A stretch of 64,000 bases of DNA from Notamacropus eugenii (GCF_028372415.1 NC_092875.1:31452812-31516811); one strand, 5' to 3'; counted from the stretch's first letter, positions 11,616 to 21,759 are shown. Notes: generated by a model not told the origin, from the sequence alone. Numbers and translations: made by a program.

Positions 11616-12320
11616 TACTTGATGGTAATGTTTGGAAGGGGGACTTCTTGTCTACAGTTAGTAAGAATTTGAAGAAAACAAATCCACCAACACTCTCCTC
11701 CCCACCCCCCAATCTCTTTTGCTAAAAGACAGATCTCTCCTTTGACTACTGCTCCCTCCTTGGAACAGGTGTCATGTCTTTGTTCTATTTATTAGGTAAA
11801 AATAAGGCCCATAAATATACTGGAGTGAAAAGATCTATGCACAGTAATGTGCCATGTCATATCCTCCAACATTTGTCATCCAATAACTGGGCTTCTCTTA
11901 ATCTTTGGTGATTTCCGAACACTCGCCCCCTTTCTAATGTGATGAGAACATTAAGATCAAACCATCCCACATCAGGAGAAGAGTCAAATGAATGTGCAGG
12001 GGCCTCTTGCCAAAACTCTCTCATTAATAAGAGTGGATTTCCTTAGAAGCCTTAACTTCAGCCTGAACTGATGGTCAAAGATCTGGGTGAGAATGCATCA
12101 GAAGCTTATAGAGGCTCTAGTTTCTTTGAGGATTATCACTGCAGACCTTAACCTGGGCTGCCTCATTCAGTACTGCTTTGCCTGGTCTTTAATTACCATG
12201 AAATGTTCAAGTGAGGAGTCAGTTCTCAGTGGCATATTAGTTTGTTAGACCATGAAAGCGGGACCAGACTTAAATATTAGTCTTGAGGGTTGTGGGGGAG
12301 GGAATCTGTGGTCCGATTAG
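11616..12320. promoter_or_regulatory. Repeat-free stretch, candidate conserved element
   Basis: About 700 bp without simple or dispersed repeats. It holds TTCTATTTATTAGG (MEF2-like) near 11782, a TTCAAGTG NKX2-5-type site at 12206-12213 and ATTATCA at about 12132-12138 (GATA-type). The motifs are short; conservation is not shown here. Confidence 0.35.
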
Positions 12321-12379
12321 CAGAATGGCCTCTTAAGAAATCTAGGGCAAGATTTCGCAGACTGAACTCTAGTCACGGA

Positions 12380-12950
12380 ACAGAGTCCTAGAAATGCAAA
12401 AATTCAAAAACAATGGTTCATTCTTCTCCTTATCTGGTTTTCTTATCTTCACTCACCTTCTTTATCTTCTTCATCCTAGTCTTTATTCTCTTTTTATCCT
12501 CCCTTTTCAATCTCCTCTATCTCCTTATCATCTCACCATCATCCTAATAATTATTTTACATCAAATTTATCTAGTATGTTATTTTGGAAAGTGATTACTT
12601 GACCCAAAATTAAGTATTCATTATTATTAATATTATTGTCATCACAACCATTGTCATTTCATTATCCTTGTCATCATCACAATTGTAACCACTCTCACTA
12701 TCATACCTACCATCACTCACCAACATCATCATTATCACCAATGACATCATCCAGTAAAATCACCAGAAAATCATAACCAGAATCGCTAACTTGTGAGTAG
12801 ACTGAGTTGTCTGAATGGGAACCCAGCCAGTTGGGTAACTTAGAACATACTTTCCTTTTCCCTCTTCTTCTCCTCTCCAAAGGAAGGTAAATTTTGATGG
12901 CCAGAAACTGCCCAGTTAACTTCGGGTTTACTAACTAGATTTCTTTCTTT
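12380..12950. other. TC-rich and ATC-rich low-complexity DNA
   Basis: TCTTCTTCATCC-type pyrimidines at 12420-12550, then ATCATCACCA-type words at 12640-12780. No gene. Confidence 0.6.
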
Positions 12951-12956
12951 TCTTCC

Positions 12957-13072
12957 TTTTTTCCTTCCTTCCTTCCTTCCTTCCTTCCTTCCTTCCTTCC
13001 TTCCTTCCTTCCTTCCTTCCTTCCTTCCTCCCTTCCTTCCTTCCTTCCTTCCTTCCTTCCTTCCTTCCTCCC
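12957..13072. repeat. (TTCC)n microsatellite
   Basis: About 28 TTCC units with one CTCCC interruption, passing into CCCACC and then (TC)n to about 13115. Confidence 0.98.
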
Positions 13073-13381
13073 ACCCTCCCACCCTCTCTCTCTCTCTTTT
13101 TCTCTCACTCTCTCAGTTCACTCTAAAGTTCATAGATTGGACCACAATAGGTCCCTGCCCAAGTTCCACTTAGTGGCTGTATTTTGAGCCCTCTGGCTTA
13201 GAGTGAACACCAGCGGAAACTGTTTCTCTTTGGAAGAGCAGCCCTGAGGGTCTTTCCCTAGCAGCTTGATTTTTTTCTTTTTTCTTTATAATTAAAGAGG
13301 CCATCCCTTAACATATTTCTTAAAGAGGTCTATTTCCAGAATGGACATTACCTCACTCAAAGTGAGAACCTGAAAAGTTCT

Positions 13382-13578
13382 TAGCCTAAAAGGGCCATGG
13401 TCTTCTATTGGATTCTGGGCCATCTCTGGTCATCCTGATGAATATCTGGCCACTGGATCCAGATGACTGGAAGAGAAAATGAGGCTGGTGACCTTGCACA
13501 GCCCTCCCTCAAATCAAAGTCAACTGTAAGTCATATCATCATTTCCCTGATGTCATGGTCCTCTTCAAAAATGAAGGA
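13382..13578 (+). repeat. Marsupial interspersed repeat ending GAAGGACAAACAC
   Basis: Contains TGATGAATATCTGGCCACTG, GATCCAGATGACTGGAAGAG, GTGACCTTGCACAGCCCTCC, ATGTCATGGTCCTCTTC and ends AATGAAGGACAAACACAACC. I recognise this as a dispersed marsupial element but cannot give its database name. A related tail lies at 28540-28578. Confidence 0.7.
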
Positions 13579-14000
13579 CAAACACAACCACCACTATCAA
13601 TCAGACAACATCACCATCATCATCCACCAACATCATACCATCACCGACAGTATCACCCTTACCAATCTATCATCATCCACCAACAATATTATCATCAACA
13701 CCAGTATCACCACCACCTTCCTCTACCAAACAACAGTATCTCCACCACCGCCCTCCACCAACATCACCACTATCACTTTCACCATCATTTACTGAGAGCA
13801 TTACCATCCTTACTCCCCTCTCCATTACCACTATCATCACCATCAATATGCCCACCAACATCTAACCCTCATGATCAGCATTTTAAACACCCCCACAGTT
13901 ATTATCATCACAGCCACCATCACCATTGCCATAGACAGTATGCAAACCTTTTAATGTCCTGACCCTCTGCTCACCTCTTCACCACCATTGCCTAGCCACC
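13579..14000. repeat. (CAT/ACC)n degenerate trinucleotide field
   Basis: CATCACCATCATCATCCACC-type sequence for over 400 bp, starting at the 3' end of the preceding repeat. The histidine-rich frames here are spurious. Confidence 0.9.
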
Positions 14001-14712
14001 ACCACTATCATCAGTAACATGATTTACAAGAAGAAAACATTAATGAAAGGAGATCAGAGAGTTCAGCCAAACTACAGTGAACATTCATATGAGAATAGTT
14101 GAGGAAAGATCGTTAATATAAGCACATCATTGAAAGGTGGACTGGAAAAAACAGACTTTTAAAAGTGAAGAAATGTTCAGTGACATGCTAGACTTCTCAG
14201 ATGAAGCTGGCAATTACTTCCAGATTAATTTTAGACAGATTAATTTGCTTCTTCATTCGGCACCACAAAAAAGCACCACTAAACAGAAGATATGTTATGA
14301 TCATCAAAGTGAGTTGGAGCTGATCTTTATGGTCATTGAAAGATGTAGGTTTGTGACTATTGGGCTTTCCGAGAAACTCACACTTGATCCCTCGCCTCGA
14401 TGCCTGTGCCAAGATTTCATTCCTTAGTCTTTCCTATTATGTGTGCCTATGTATATGTCATATAAGATGAGAACCCAAGGAGATGATACATCTAAAGTTC
14501 TTAAAGTGTTTCACAAGAATCCACATTTGTCATTACCATTCTATTATTATATGAATGGCCACACATGATACTTAATTGTTAATAATAACAACATATATAT
14601 CACATGTAAATTCAATATATTCAATATTAAATTGAAATTATGTAAATCATATAGGAATTGCTATTAGTATTATCACCTTATTGAGGTTCCTTCAAATTCT
14701 CAAGTCCTGGGA
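14001..14712. other. AT-rich unique DNA
   Basis: Short open frames only, with no sign of coding. 14575-14660 is very AT-rich. Confidence 0.45.
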
Positions 14713-14714
14713 AT

Positions 14715-15130
14715 TTGTCATATCTACCACCCTTGCCCTTAGGAAAAAGAATATCCAATTTGGAATTTAAAGTCCATAACAATCTGACTCTCATTTACTT
14801 TTATCCAGTCTTATTTCAACCAAACTGGCTTACTGTTTATTATACACAGTCTACCATCATACACTTCCATACATTTTTCAAGTGGGTTGCCCATCCCTGG
14901 AATGGACACTGTCCTTTCTTTCTCCTCTGAGAACCCTAATTTCCTCCCAAACACAACTCAAGCCACTTCCTACCTAAGACCAAACAGCCCAACATCCTGT
15001 TGTTAGCATTCTCATCTTCTTAAAATTACCTTGTATAGCCATTGTAATTGTTTATCTCTGTATATATTGTATCCCTCCACCCCTACTTCTAGAAAACTTC
15101 TCTCCATTCATCATCCCATCACGATTAAAT
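14715..15130 (+). repeat. L2 LINE, 3' region
   Basis: ACAATCTGACTCTCATTTAC, CCAAACTGGCTTACTGTTTA, GCCCATCCCTGGAATGGAC, AACTCAAGCCACTTCCTACC are in L2 3' order. Confidence 0.75.
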
Positions 15131-15299
15131 GGTTATTATACCCCAAAGTTATCTGGCTTTTGAGATTGGCAAATTGATTTCTTCACAATCCCAAGAGTTA
15201 AATAATCATCACTGTCAATACCATTGTCATTACAGTCATCATAATCTCATGACAATAGCATCAATCTGGAATTTAAATAATATTGACAGCCTTGAAGCC

Positions 15300-15392
15300 A
15301 AGAATCATTTCATTTTTCTCTTGAATCCTCAGCCTCTAACCCAGTGCCCGGCACAGAGGAGGTGTTTAATAACTACTCAACCAATTAAGTTA
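15300..15392 (+). repeat. L2 LINE terminal fragment
   Basis: CTCAGCCTCTAACCCAGTGC, CCGGCACAGAGGAGGTG, TTTAATAACTACTCAA is an L2 terminus, probably the end of the copy at 14715 after an interruption. Confidence 0.75.
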
Positions 15393-15399
15393 AACTAGT

Positions 15400-15900
15400 C
15401 TTTGAATGTCAGGGAGAACCACCCCATCACCATTATTAACTACATCCAATTTTCTGAAAAGAAAAGGAAAAAAATGGAACCCAGTTTTCTAGTCTTGGCT
15501 TCTTCACCAAGAAGTCATTTCTGGGGAAAATTTGATGAAAATAGACTGATCTCTTCTTGTATTAGTGCTGTGGCAAAGTATACTTTACATGTTGATTTAG
15601 TTGGGGTTTATACTTCCATAACTGAGGCAAATGCCTGATCCCAGAAACTGGCAACTTGGAGTGTGGGTAGACCTCAATAAGGAAGGAAGTTTGCACTGAG
15701 TTGAAAATGTTTGTGGTTATGTTAGGAAACCTGGTAGCAGTAACAAATTAGGGAGGCCATGCAAACTATAAAATTGCAACTGACTATGAAAATACATTTT
15801 TCAGGAGTCAAATTTGTTATTTATTCTATATGTGTTTGAGAAATATTGACTTAATTGCCTGCAAATTTAATACAAGTGTGGAATTTGGAATGCTCTCCTT
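15400..15900. other. Unique intergenic DNA
   Basis: No recognised repeat or gene. Confidence 0.45.
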
Positions 15901-15904
15901 TTTT

Positions 15905-16060
15905 TTTCTTTACAGGAAAGTGCTGTTGGATGCTTGGGTAATGAGGCCTAGGATTCTTAGATTCAGATTCAGGTTCTGCCCGCTGTGTGAGCTTGAATCG
16001 AGTGGTTCAATATCTCTGCATCTCAGTGACTGCTGTCATTTTTATTTTGTTGTTCAAGGG
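15905..16060 (+). repeat. Probable decayed SINE
   Basis: CCTAGGATTCTTAGATTC, TTCAGGTTCTGCCCGCTGTG, TATCTCTGCATCTCAGTG in tRNA-SINE order; weak. Confidence 0.4.
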
Positions 16061-16134
16061 AATGAATATATATCTCTCTCTCTCCCTTTCTCATACCCTG
16101 ATTTCCATAACATTTTACTATTTGAATGGAGAGT

Positions 16135-16322
16135 TGGCCTCAGAGTCTAAGATAATTGGGGTCAAGACCCACCTCTCACACCTACTGCACGTATAGCCCT
16201 GGGCAAGTCACTTAACTTCTTGGTTTTCTGGGCAGTGGTTCTCTCAGAATGTACTGATCTGCAAGGATAGAGGGAATTTCCTCACCTGGGAGTTCCCTTT
16301 GCTAATGAAATCTCAGATCCAT
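16135..16322 (+). repeat. tRNA-type marsupial SINE with CCTGGGAGTTCCC tail
   Basis: CTACTGCACGTATAGCCC, GGGCAAGTCACTTAACTTC, CAGTGGTTCTCTCAGAATG, GGGAATTTCCTCACCTGGG, AGTTCCCTTTGCTAATGAAA. Confidence 0.8.
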
Positions 16323-16329
16323 TCCTCAT

Positions 16330-16500
16330 CTCTATCCTTTACATACATTATCCTATTTGGGGATCATGCCAAGCTTAGGAAGTAGGTAGTGCCAACATTG
16401 TTGTTTCTTCTTTGAAAATGAAATTCAACTAGGTTAAATGATTTACCCAATGTCACTCAGTTAGCAGGACCCTTCTGACTCCAAGGACTCCTTCCATTGT
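16330..16500 (-). repeat. MIR-like SINE
   Basis: ACATTATCCTATTTGGGGAT, GGTTAAATGATTTACCCAAT, GTCACTCAGTTAGCAGG, CCTTCTGACTCCAAGGAC in reverse order. Confidence 0.7.
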
Positions 16501-16539
16501 ATGGAATGATTCTCATGGAAATAGAATAAGAATGCCCCC

Positions 16540-16640
16540 TTCTTGAAATGGTCACCAAGTTATTCTTGGGATCACATTTGTATCAGAGCCAAAATTTGAA
16601 TCCAAGTCTAGCACAGCCAGCATTATCCACCAATGGAAAA
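16540..16640 (-). repeat. SINE head fragment
   Basis: GGGATCACATTTGTATCAGA, GCCAAAATTTGAATCCAAG; box-B-like TTTGAATCC in reverse. Confidence 0.45.
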
Positions 16641-16743
16641 TTGTTTTTTTTTTTCTGCCCTCATTAATTGTTTAAAGACATATAAGACACCAAATGTATA
16701 AAAACAAAGTAGGAGGAAGTCAAGGTAAGAGAATGGCCAAAAG

Positions 16744-16847
16744 CAGGGATGGGGAACCTGTGAATCCAAGCTTCCATTAAGTCAAAGGGCCACACTTGAG
16801 GACCCAGGGAGCTACATGGCCTCAAGACCTCAGGTTCCCCACCCCTG
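16744..16847. mobile_element. Short hAT-type MITE with terminal inverted repeats
   Basis: Starts CAGGGATGGGGAACCTG and ends CAGGTTCCCCACCCCTG: 17-bp inverted ends with one mismatch. Eight-base flanks GCCAAAAG and ACCAAGGG agree at 5 of 8 positions, fitting an eroded 8-bp hAT target duplication. At 104 bp it has no coding capacity. Confidence 0.82.
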
Positions 16848-17134
16848 ACCAAGGGATAAGTTCTCCCAGTAGGATGAAGTCCTACATTGAATGTATTCAA
16901 AGCCAGAAGACTTTTCCAGGAATTCAGGGGTGCAGTAGTGGGTGTCTACTATGTCTTATGGTTTCATATTCATATCTTTAAAGGACTCCCTGCATTCTAC
17001 CAGGGCTCAAGCAAGCACAGGTGTTGAAACAAGATGTTCCTTTGATGCCTCAGGATGTCATTGTTTAGAGCAAAGATTGGAGAACATCAAGAAATGCAAT
17101 GGTCTGGTCTCATGTAATAGCCCACCAAGCAGAC

Positions 17135-17285
17135 CCCATTAAAATCCAAGAATTCTAAGAAATCATCAAGTCTTCAACCAACCTTTTCTCATTTTACATC
17201 TGAGAAAACTGATATCATTAACCAGCTAAGTGACTTACACTCAACATTAACCAAAATCACACTCAACATTAACCAATTCTAGAAG
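17135..17285 (-). repeat. MIR3-like SINE remnant
   Basis: AAATCATCAAGTCTTCAACC, CTCATTTTACATCTGAGAAA, CTAAGTGACTTACACTC. Confidence 0.55.
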
Positions 17286-17467
17286 AGCAAAGTGAGGTGG
17301 AGAATTAAACAATCTATGTTTAGAATACGAATGGAAAGTTTTCATTTGAAATAGCTCAGACAATTAAGAAAAATGATGTGGAAGAGATGGTATGGAGGGT
17401 AACTTGAATTGTTTGGGTAAATGGGTAACTGGATGATGGTAAAGTGGTTTTCCATGCTATCACTTCA

Positions 17468-17655
17468 CTGAGACAGCATGGTACAGTAGACAGATCATTC
17501 ATTCTGTAGTCAGAGAACCTGTATATAAATCCTGCCTATAATATTTGCCACCTGTGTGACCTTGGACAGGTCCCTCCTACACCTCAGTTCATATGCAAAT
17601 TGAACAACCTTAGAGATCCCTTCTAGAGTTAAGATTTATGATTCTACAACTCCAT
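17468..17655 (+). repeat. MIR3/THER2-like SINE
   Basis: CAGCATGGTACAGTAGACAG, CTGTGTGACCTTGGACAGG, TAGAGATCCCTTCTAGAG, TTAAGATTTATGATTCTAC: tRNA head, core and CR1/L3-like tail in order. Confidence 0.85.
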
Positions 17656-17779
17656 TGATGAGTTCCTCTCAGCCTCCACACCAGGGAAAGGCTGGGATTG
17701 CTCATCCTTTTCATTTATTTCTCTGCTTTTCATCAAACTAAATTTCATACCCTCCCCTTTCAGTTCTCATGGAATGAGT

Positions 17780-18105
17780 TGTCTTCCCTATTTGAATGTA
17801 AACTCCTTGAGATCTGGGATTGTGTACAGTTATTTCTTTTTGATTGTACAGTTATTTCTTTCACATGGTGGAGGGGAGATGTTAGGGGCATGATGCCTCC
17901 TTGATCTAGAAAATCTATGTAAATTTTTTTACCTCCCCTTTTGGACCAGAAAAGAAGTCTGATTTTTTTTTCTTTTTCTTTTATGATGTCTCCCTCATTA
18001 GAATACAAACTCCTTGAAGGCAGGATCTATCAGTCCTTTTTCTTTGTATCACTAGAGCCTAATATAGTGACTGGCACATAATAAGTATTTATTTATTAAT
18101 CATAA
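17780..18105 (+). repeat. L2 LINE 3' ends (two adjacent pieces)
   Basis: GAATGTAAACTCCTTGAGAT at about 17793, then a second TAGAATACAAACTCCTTGAA at 17999 followed by ACTGGCACATAATAAGTATT. Either two L2 insertions or a duplicated 3' end. Confidence 0.75.
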
Positions 18106-18107
18106 TT

Positions 18108-18305
18108 TCACAGATTTAGAACTGGAAGGGAGCTTGGAGGTCATTGAAACCCCCCCCCCACACACACACACCCTATCTCACAGATTAGAAAACTGAGGCC
18201 CAGAGTAATTATGTGACTTATTCAAAGTTACACAGGTAATGAGGGCAGATGTGGGATTCAAGCTCAGATTCTCTGACTCCTGCTCTGTTTCAAGATGCCT
18301 CCCTA
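18108..18305 (-). repeat. MIR3/THER2-like SINE
   Basis: AGAACTGGAAGGGAGCTTGG, AGGTCATTGAAACCCC, GAAAACTGAGGCCCAGAG, TTACACAGGTAATGAGG, CTCTGACTCCTGCTCTG. A C/CA-rich run sits inside the tail. Confidence 0.85.
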
Positions 18306-18309
18306 ATAC

Positions 18310-18598
18310 TGGACTTTTTCCAATAATGTTGAGCTAAGTGGGAGCTCCAGCTCTTGGGAGGAAAGGCACGCTGCAAACTTATGATGTTTTGATTTATTGG
18401 GTATTACTGGCTAATTCAAAATTACATTTCCAGTTGGATGCATATCCAAATATGCTCAAGTGATTTCAATGAAATCCTGCTGTAGTAATGTTTTACCATA
18501 AGAAACTCATTTTACCTGGAGAACTGAGTGAATAAATAACTTCATTGTGTTAAGGATGCTGCATCTTTTGTATATTTAAAGATTTATTAACACATGAA
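18310..18598. promoter_or_regulatory. Unique stretch with overlapping CArG-like and NKX2-5-type sites
   Basis: CCAAATATGC at 18446-18455 matches the SRF CArG box at 9 of 10 positions, and TCAAGTG at 18456-18462 matches the NKX2-5 core exactly. GCTAATTCAAAATTAC lies just upstream. SRF and NKX2-5 act together in known heart enhancers; function here is inference. Confidence 0.35.
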
Positions 18599-18599
18599 G

Positions 18600-18745
18600 A
18601 TCATAAATCAATAGATGGGTGGTAATTCAGAGGCCCTTTTCACAGATAAGGAAACTGGGACCCAGGGAGCTTAAGTGACTCTTCCAATGTCACATAGGTA
18701 AGTGAGTTTCGGAGGTGAGAGACAAGCTTAATATCTCCATTTCCC
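18600..18745 (-). repeat. MIR-like SINE
   Basis: CCCTTTTCACAGATAAGG, AAACTGGGACCCAGGGAGC, TTCCAATGTCACATAGG in reverse order. Confidence 0.7.
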
Positions 18746-18754
18746 CCTAATGTA

Positions 18755-18892
18755 ACAGAATCTCAGAACTGGAAGGAATCTCAGAGAAGAGTCCTCTTTG
18801 TTTTCCAGACGAGGAAAGTGAAGCTCATATGGATAAAGTGGCTTGCCTAAGGGTCACAAAGGCAGTAAGCATCAGAAGCAGGATTTGAAAAG
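18755..18892 (-). repeat. MIR3/THER2-like SINE
   Basis: CTCAGAACTGGAAGGAATCT, TTTCCAGACGAGGAAAGTG, TTGCCTAAGGGTCACAAAGG, CAGGATTTGAAAAG. Confidence 0.8.
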
Positions 18893-19134
18893 TATGTATG
18901 TGTGTGTACACACACATATATACATATATGTGTACACACATGTCTGTATTATATAAGGAAGGATAGATGGATGGATGAATGGATAAGTGAGTAGATGAAT
19001 GGATAGATAGGATAAGAAGGGGTAAATGTATGGATCAGTAAATAGATGATAGATATAGATGATAGATACACAGATACACAGGAGAACTGAAGGATGGATG
19101 TATGGAAAGGCAGATAGAAAGAAAGGAAGGAAAG

Positions 19135-19187
<53 letters not shown>

Positions 19188-19200
19188 GATAGATAGATAT
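18893..19200. repeat. Compound (TG/CA), (GATG), (GATA)n microsatellite
   Basis: TGTGTGTACACACACATATA, then GATGGATGGATGAATGG, then about 14 clean GATA units at 19137-19192. Any repeat-rich protein read here is spurious. Confidence 0.95.
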
Positions 19201-19431
19201 ATAGGAATCATGATGATAGCATGGAGAGAAATAAAACATTTAATTCAAGCAACCAGTTATCTTGTTGGATGAAATTCACTGGGCTGTTTTTTTTAAAAAG
19301 TAATTTGTTGTACTGAAATCAGCATTCCTCCCCATCTCCAATGACAATAATACCTTACAGCAATATAGCCCTTTATACCTGTAGCTATGTTGGGTGAAGT
19401 TTACTGTCCAGGCCTAAGAAGGCGGCAGTTC

Positions 19432-19605
19432 TACTGCCCTACTCAGCCCCTCTCTGGAGTATTGTGCTCAGTTCTGGGAATCACAGTGTAAAAAGGGCAT
19501 TAATAGGGTGGAGAGTGTGCAAAAGAGAGGAGTAGGGTATGGAAGGGCTTTGAGACTATGCCAAATGATGAGAGTTTAAATGAACTCATGGTGTGCTTGG
19601 CATGC
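19432..19605 (+). repeat. CR1/L3 LINE relic, left part
   Basis: CTCTGGAGTATTGTGCTCAG, TTCTGGGAATCACAGTG, AGAGTGTGCAAAAGAGAGG, GAAGGGCTTTGAGACTATGC follow the CR1 ORF2 end. Confidence 0.75.
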
Positions 19606-19768
19606 TCTGAGATATTAGAGAAAAGATTGAGTTTGGAGCCAAGTTTGAATCCTGGCTTTCTATGACCTTGGGCAAATCATTTGTCATTTCTGGGTCTCAA
19701 TTTCCTCATCTGTCAAATGAGGGGTTGGATTAGAAGACCTTGCATATCCCTTCCAACTCTAAATCTAT
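19606..19768 (+). repeat. MIR3/THER2-like SINE inside the CR1/L3 relic
   Basis: GGAGCCAAGTTTGAATCCTG, TATGACCTTGGGCAAATC, TTCCTCATCTGTCAAATGAG, GGGTTGGATTAGAAGACC, CCTTCCAACTCTAAATCTAT. The CR1/L3 sequence resumes after it. Confidence 0.8.
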
Positions 19769-19880
19769 GGGTATAGGGATGGTTAGGCTAAAGAAAAGAA
19801 CTCTTATTATGGTTTTCAAGTATTTGAAAGGCAATCATTTGGAAGTAAGATTATACATATGTTGGTTCACTATTATCGTT
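19769..19880 (+). repeat. CR1/L3 LINE relic, right part
   Basis: GGTTAGGCTAAAGAAAAG, TTTTCAAGTATTTGAAAGGC, CATTTGGAAGTAAGATTATA match the CR1 stretch after 'agcctggagaagagaag'. Confidence 0.7.
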
Positions 19881-19979
19881 ACTGGAAAGGGCATGTTAAT
19901 TAACTGCCCAGTGGCTCCCTTTGTGAGCCTTGTGACTCACCAAACCAAAATCCGCCCCCCAGCCCCCATATCCCTTATA

Positions 19980-20100
19980 TCTGTTGTCTCTTCTCCTTAG
20001 AATTCAAACTCCCTGAGTCCAGGCACTACCTCACTTATGTATTTGTATCCCTAGCGCGAGCACATGGTAGGCTTCAACCGATGTTTTCATTCATTCACTG
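19980..20100 (+). repeat. L2 LINE terminal fragment
   Basis: TTAGAATTCAAACTCCCTGA, GTATTTGTATCCCTAGCGCG, AGCACATGGTAGGCTTCAA. Confidence 0.75.
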
Positions 20101-20339
20101 GCAAAAGAGGGCAGAATGAAGAACGTTGGATGGAAAATGAAAAAGCAAGTGTAGTCTGGATAGGAGAGAAAACTTACTACTAATTAGAGGGGTACCAAAA
20201 TAAAATGAGGTGTTTCAGGATGTAGTGGTTATCTTACTTAAAGTCTTCTAATAGAGCCTGGATGATGCTCAGTATGTTTTGACTATTTATTCGGGCATAG
20301 ACTGGAACTTTGAAGTCCCTTCCAACTCTAAAAGTCAAT

Positions 20340-20505
20340 GATTCATTGACCTGACAAAGAATTTTCCTCACAACAGTCTTTGAGAAAGGTAGAGTAAATA
20401 TTATGATGTCCATTTTATAGATGAGAAAATTGAGGCTTGGAAAAGTAGAATGATTTCCCCAGAGTCTCAAAGTTAGTAAGTGGCAGAACTAAAACTCAAA
20501 CTAAG
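20340..20505 (-). repeat. MIR-like SINE
   Basis: TTTTCCTCACAACAGTCTTT, ATGTCCATTTTATAGATGAG, AAAATTGAGGCTTGG, GTTAGTAAGTGGCAGAAC. A MIR3-like tail word, CCCTTCCAACTCTAAAAG, lies just before at 20316-20333. Confidence 0.75.
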
Positions 20506-20506
20506 G

Positions 20507-20752
20507 TTATTGTTGTCATTGGTTTCAGTCATGCCCAACTCTCCATGACCCCATTTGGAGTTTTCTTGGGGAAGATACTGGAGTGGTTTGCCATTTCCTT
20601 CTCCAACTCATTTTACAGATGGGGAAACCGAGGCAAATAGGGTTCAGTGACTTGCCCAGGGTCACAACATCTAGTAAGTGTCTGAGGCCAGATTTGAACC
20701 CACAAAAATGCATCTTCTGACTCCAGGTCCCGCCCTATTCACCATTCCACCT
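20507..20752 (-). repeat. RTE-tailed tRNA-derived SINE, full length
   Basis: TTTCAGTCATGCCCAACTC, GACCCCATTTGGAGTTTTC, TTGCCATTTCCTTCTCCAAC, GCCCAGGGTCACAACATC, TGTCTGAGGCCAGATTTGAA, CACCATTCCACCTAAC. The best preserved copy in the window. Confidence 0.92.
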
Positions 20753-20754
20753 AA

Positions 20755-21295
20755 CATAGGGAAGGGGTTTCATTAAACAGTTTCCAACTAAGCTCAACTT
20801 TTTTTAGTGTCCAAAGCAGTTGGCTGTTAACAAACCTTCATTTGGCTTCTTCACAAGATGGAAGCTGGAATATGGACCTTTTTTTTATGCCTCCTGAGCA
20901 TAGAACCCACTGATGTCGTTTGGAGTTTGGCCATAGAGTAAATGGCAATATGTGTCCATTTTTATTTGTAATAAAGCCCAGAAACTTTGGGTGAAAATCT
21001 GCTGAAAGAAGTTGGCTGAGGCTAATTGCAATAAAACAATCCGATAAATTCCTTGGAGGAGGATAAAAAAAATCCAAAGCACATTTAACTAGGAGCCCCC
21101 AAATCTGTCTTTGAGCCAAGCCTTAATGAAGTAATTACGTTTAAATTTCCAAACATTGTGGAAACAAGGGGAGGAAACCAAGCAAGGTATATACAATTAG
21201 GCAATGATCTAATTATCATATAAAGAGAACAGTAATTGCCAATTAGATGACATCAGACCCTACTTGAATCTAGCTTCCTAGTAATAGTGCAAGAC
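20755..21295. promoter_or_regulatory. Repeat-free, homeodomain-motif-rich stretch
   Basis: About 540 bp of unique AT-rich DNA with GCTAATTGCAATAAAAC, TGAAGTAATTACGTTTAAA, ATCTAATTATCATATAAAG and GTAATTGCCAATTAG at 21027-21246. The density of TAATT/AATTA cores and lack of repeats suggest an enhancer. Conservation has not been tested. Confidence 0.4.
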
Positions 21296-21419
21296 ACCAA
21301 AAAAAAAAAAAAAAAGCAAGCAAGAAACAAAGAAAGAAAGAAAAGGAACCCTGGAATCTAAGACTGAGAAGACACGAAATCAGAAAGTCTTTCGATTTTC
21401 TTTGCTGCAAAGTGAGATC

Positions 21420-21759
21420 AATTAACAAGAATTTTTAAACCACCTACTATATGTTTTAGGGAAATCTGAGGGAGAAAAACAGACAAAAATGAAACAGCTT
21501 CTGCCCTCAAGGAGTTTATGTTCTAATGAGGGAGAGAAGATGTACATCTACAAGTATGCACCAAATATATATAAAAGGATTATAAGATAGTTTGGGAGAG
21601 AGGTCACCAGCATCTGGGAAGATAAGGAAAGGATTCTTTTAGAAGGTGTTAGTTGAATTGAGTATTCAAGGGAAACAGGGATTCCAAGCAGCTAGGGGTA
21701 ATGAGGAGAGCACTGAAGGCATAGGGGACAGTCAGTGTAAAGGACAAAAACAAGGTATG

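Noticed and set aside
13463-13962. Histidine/threonine-rich open frames
   Set aside because: Product of the CAT/ACC trinucleotide field; no start context, splice sites or similarity.
18955-19200. CRISPR-like regular array
   Set aside because: Simple GATG/GATA microsatellite with no spacers; eukaryotic locus.
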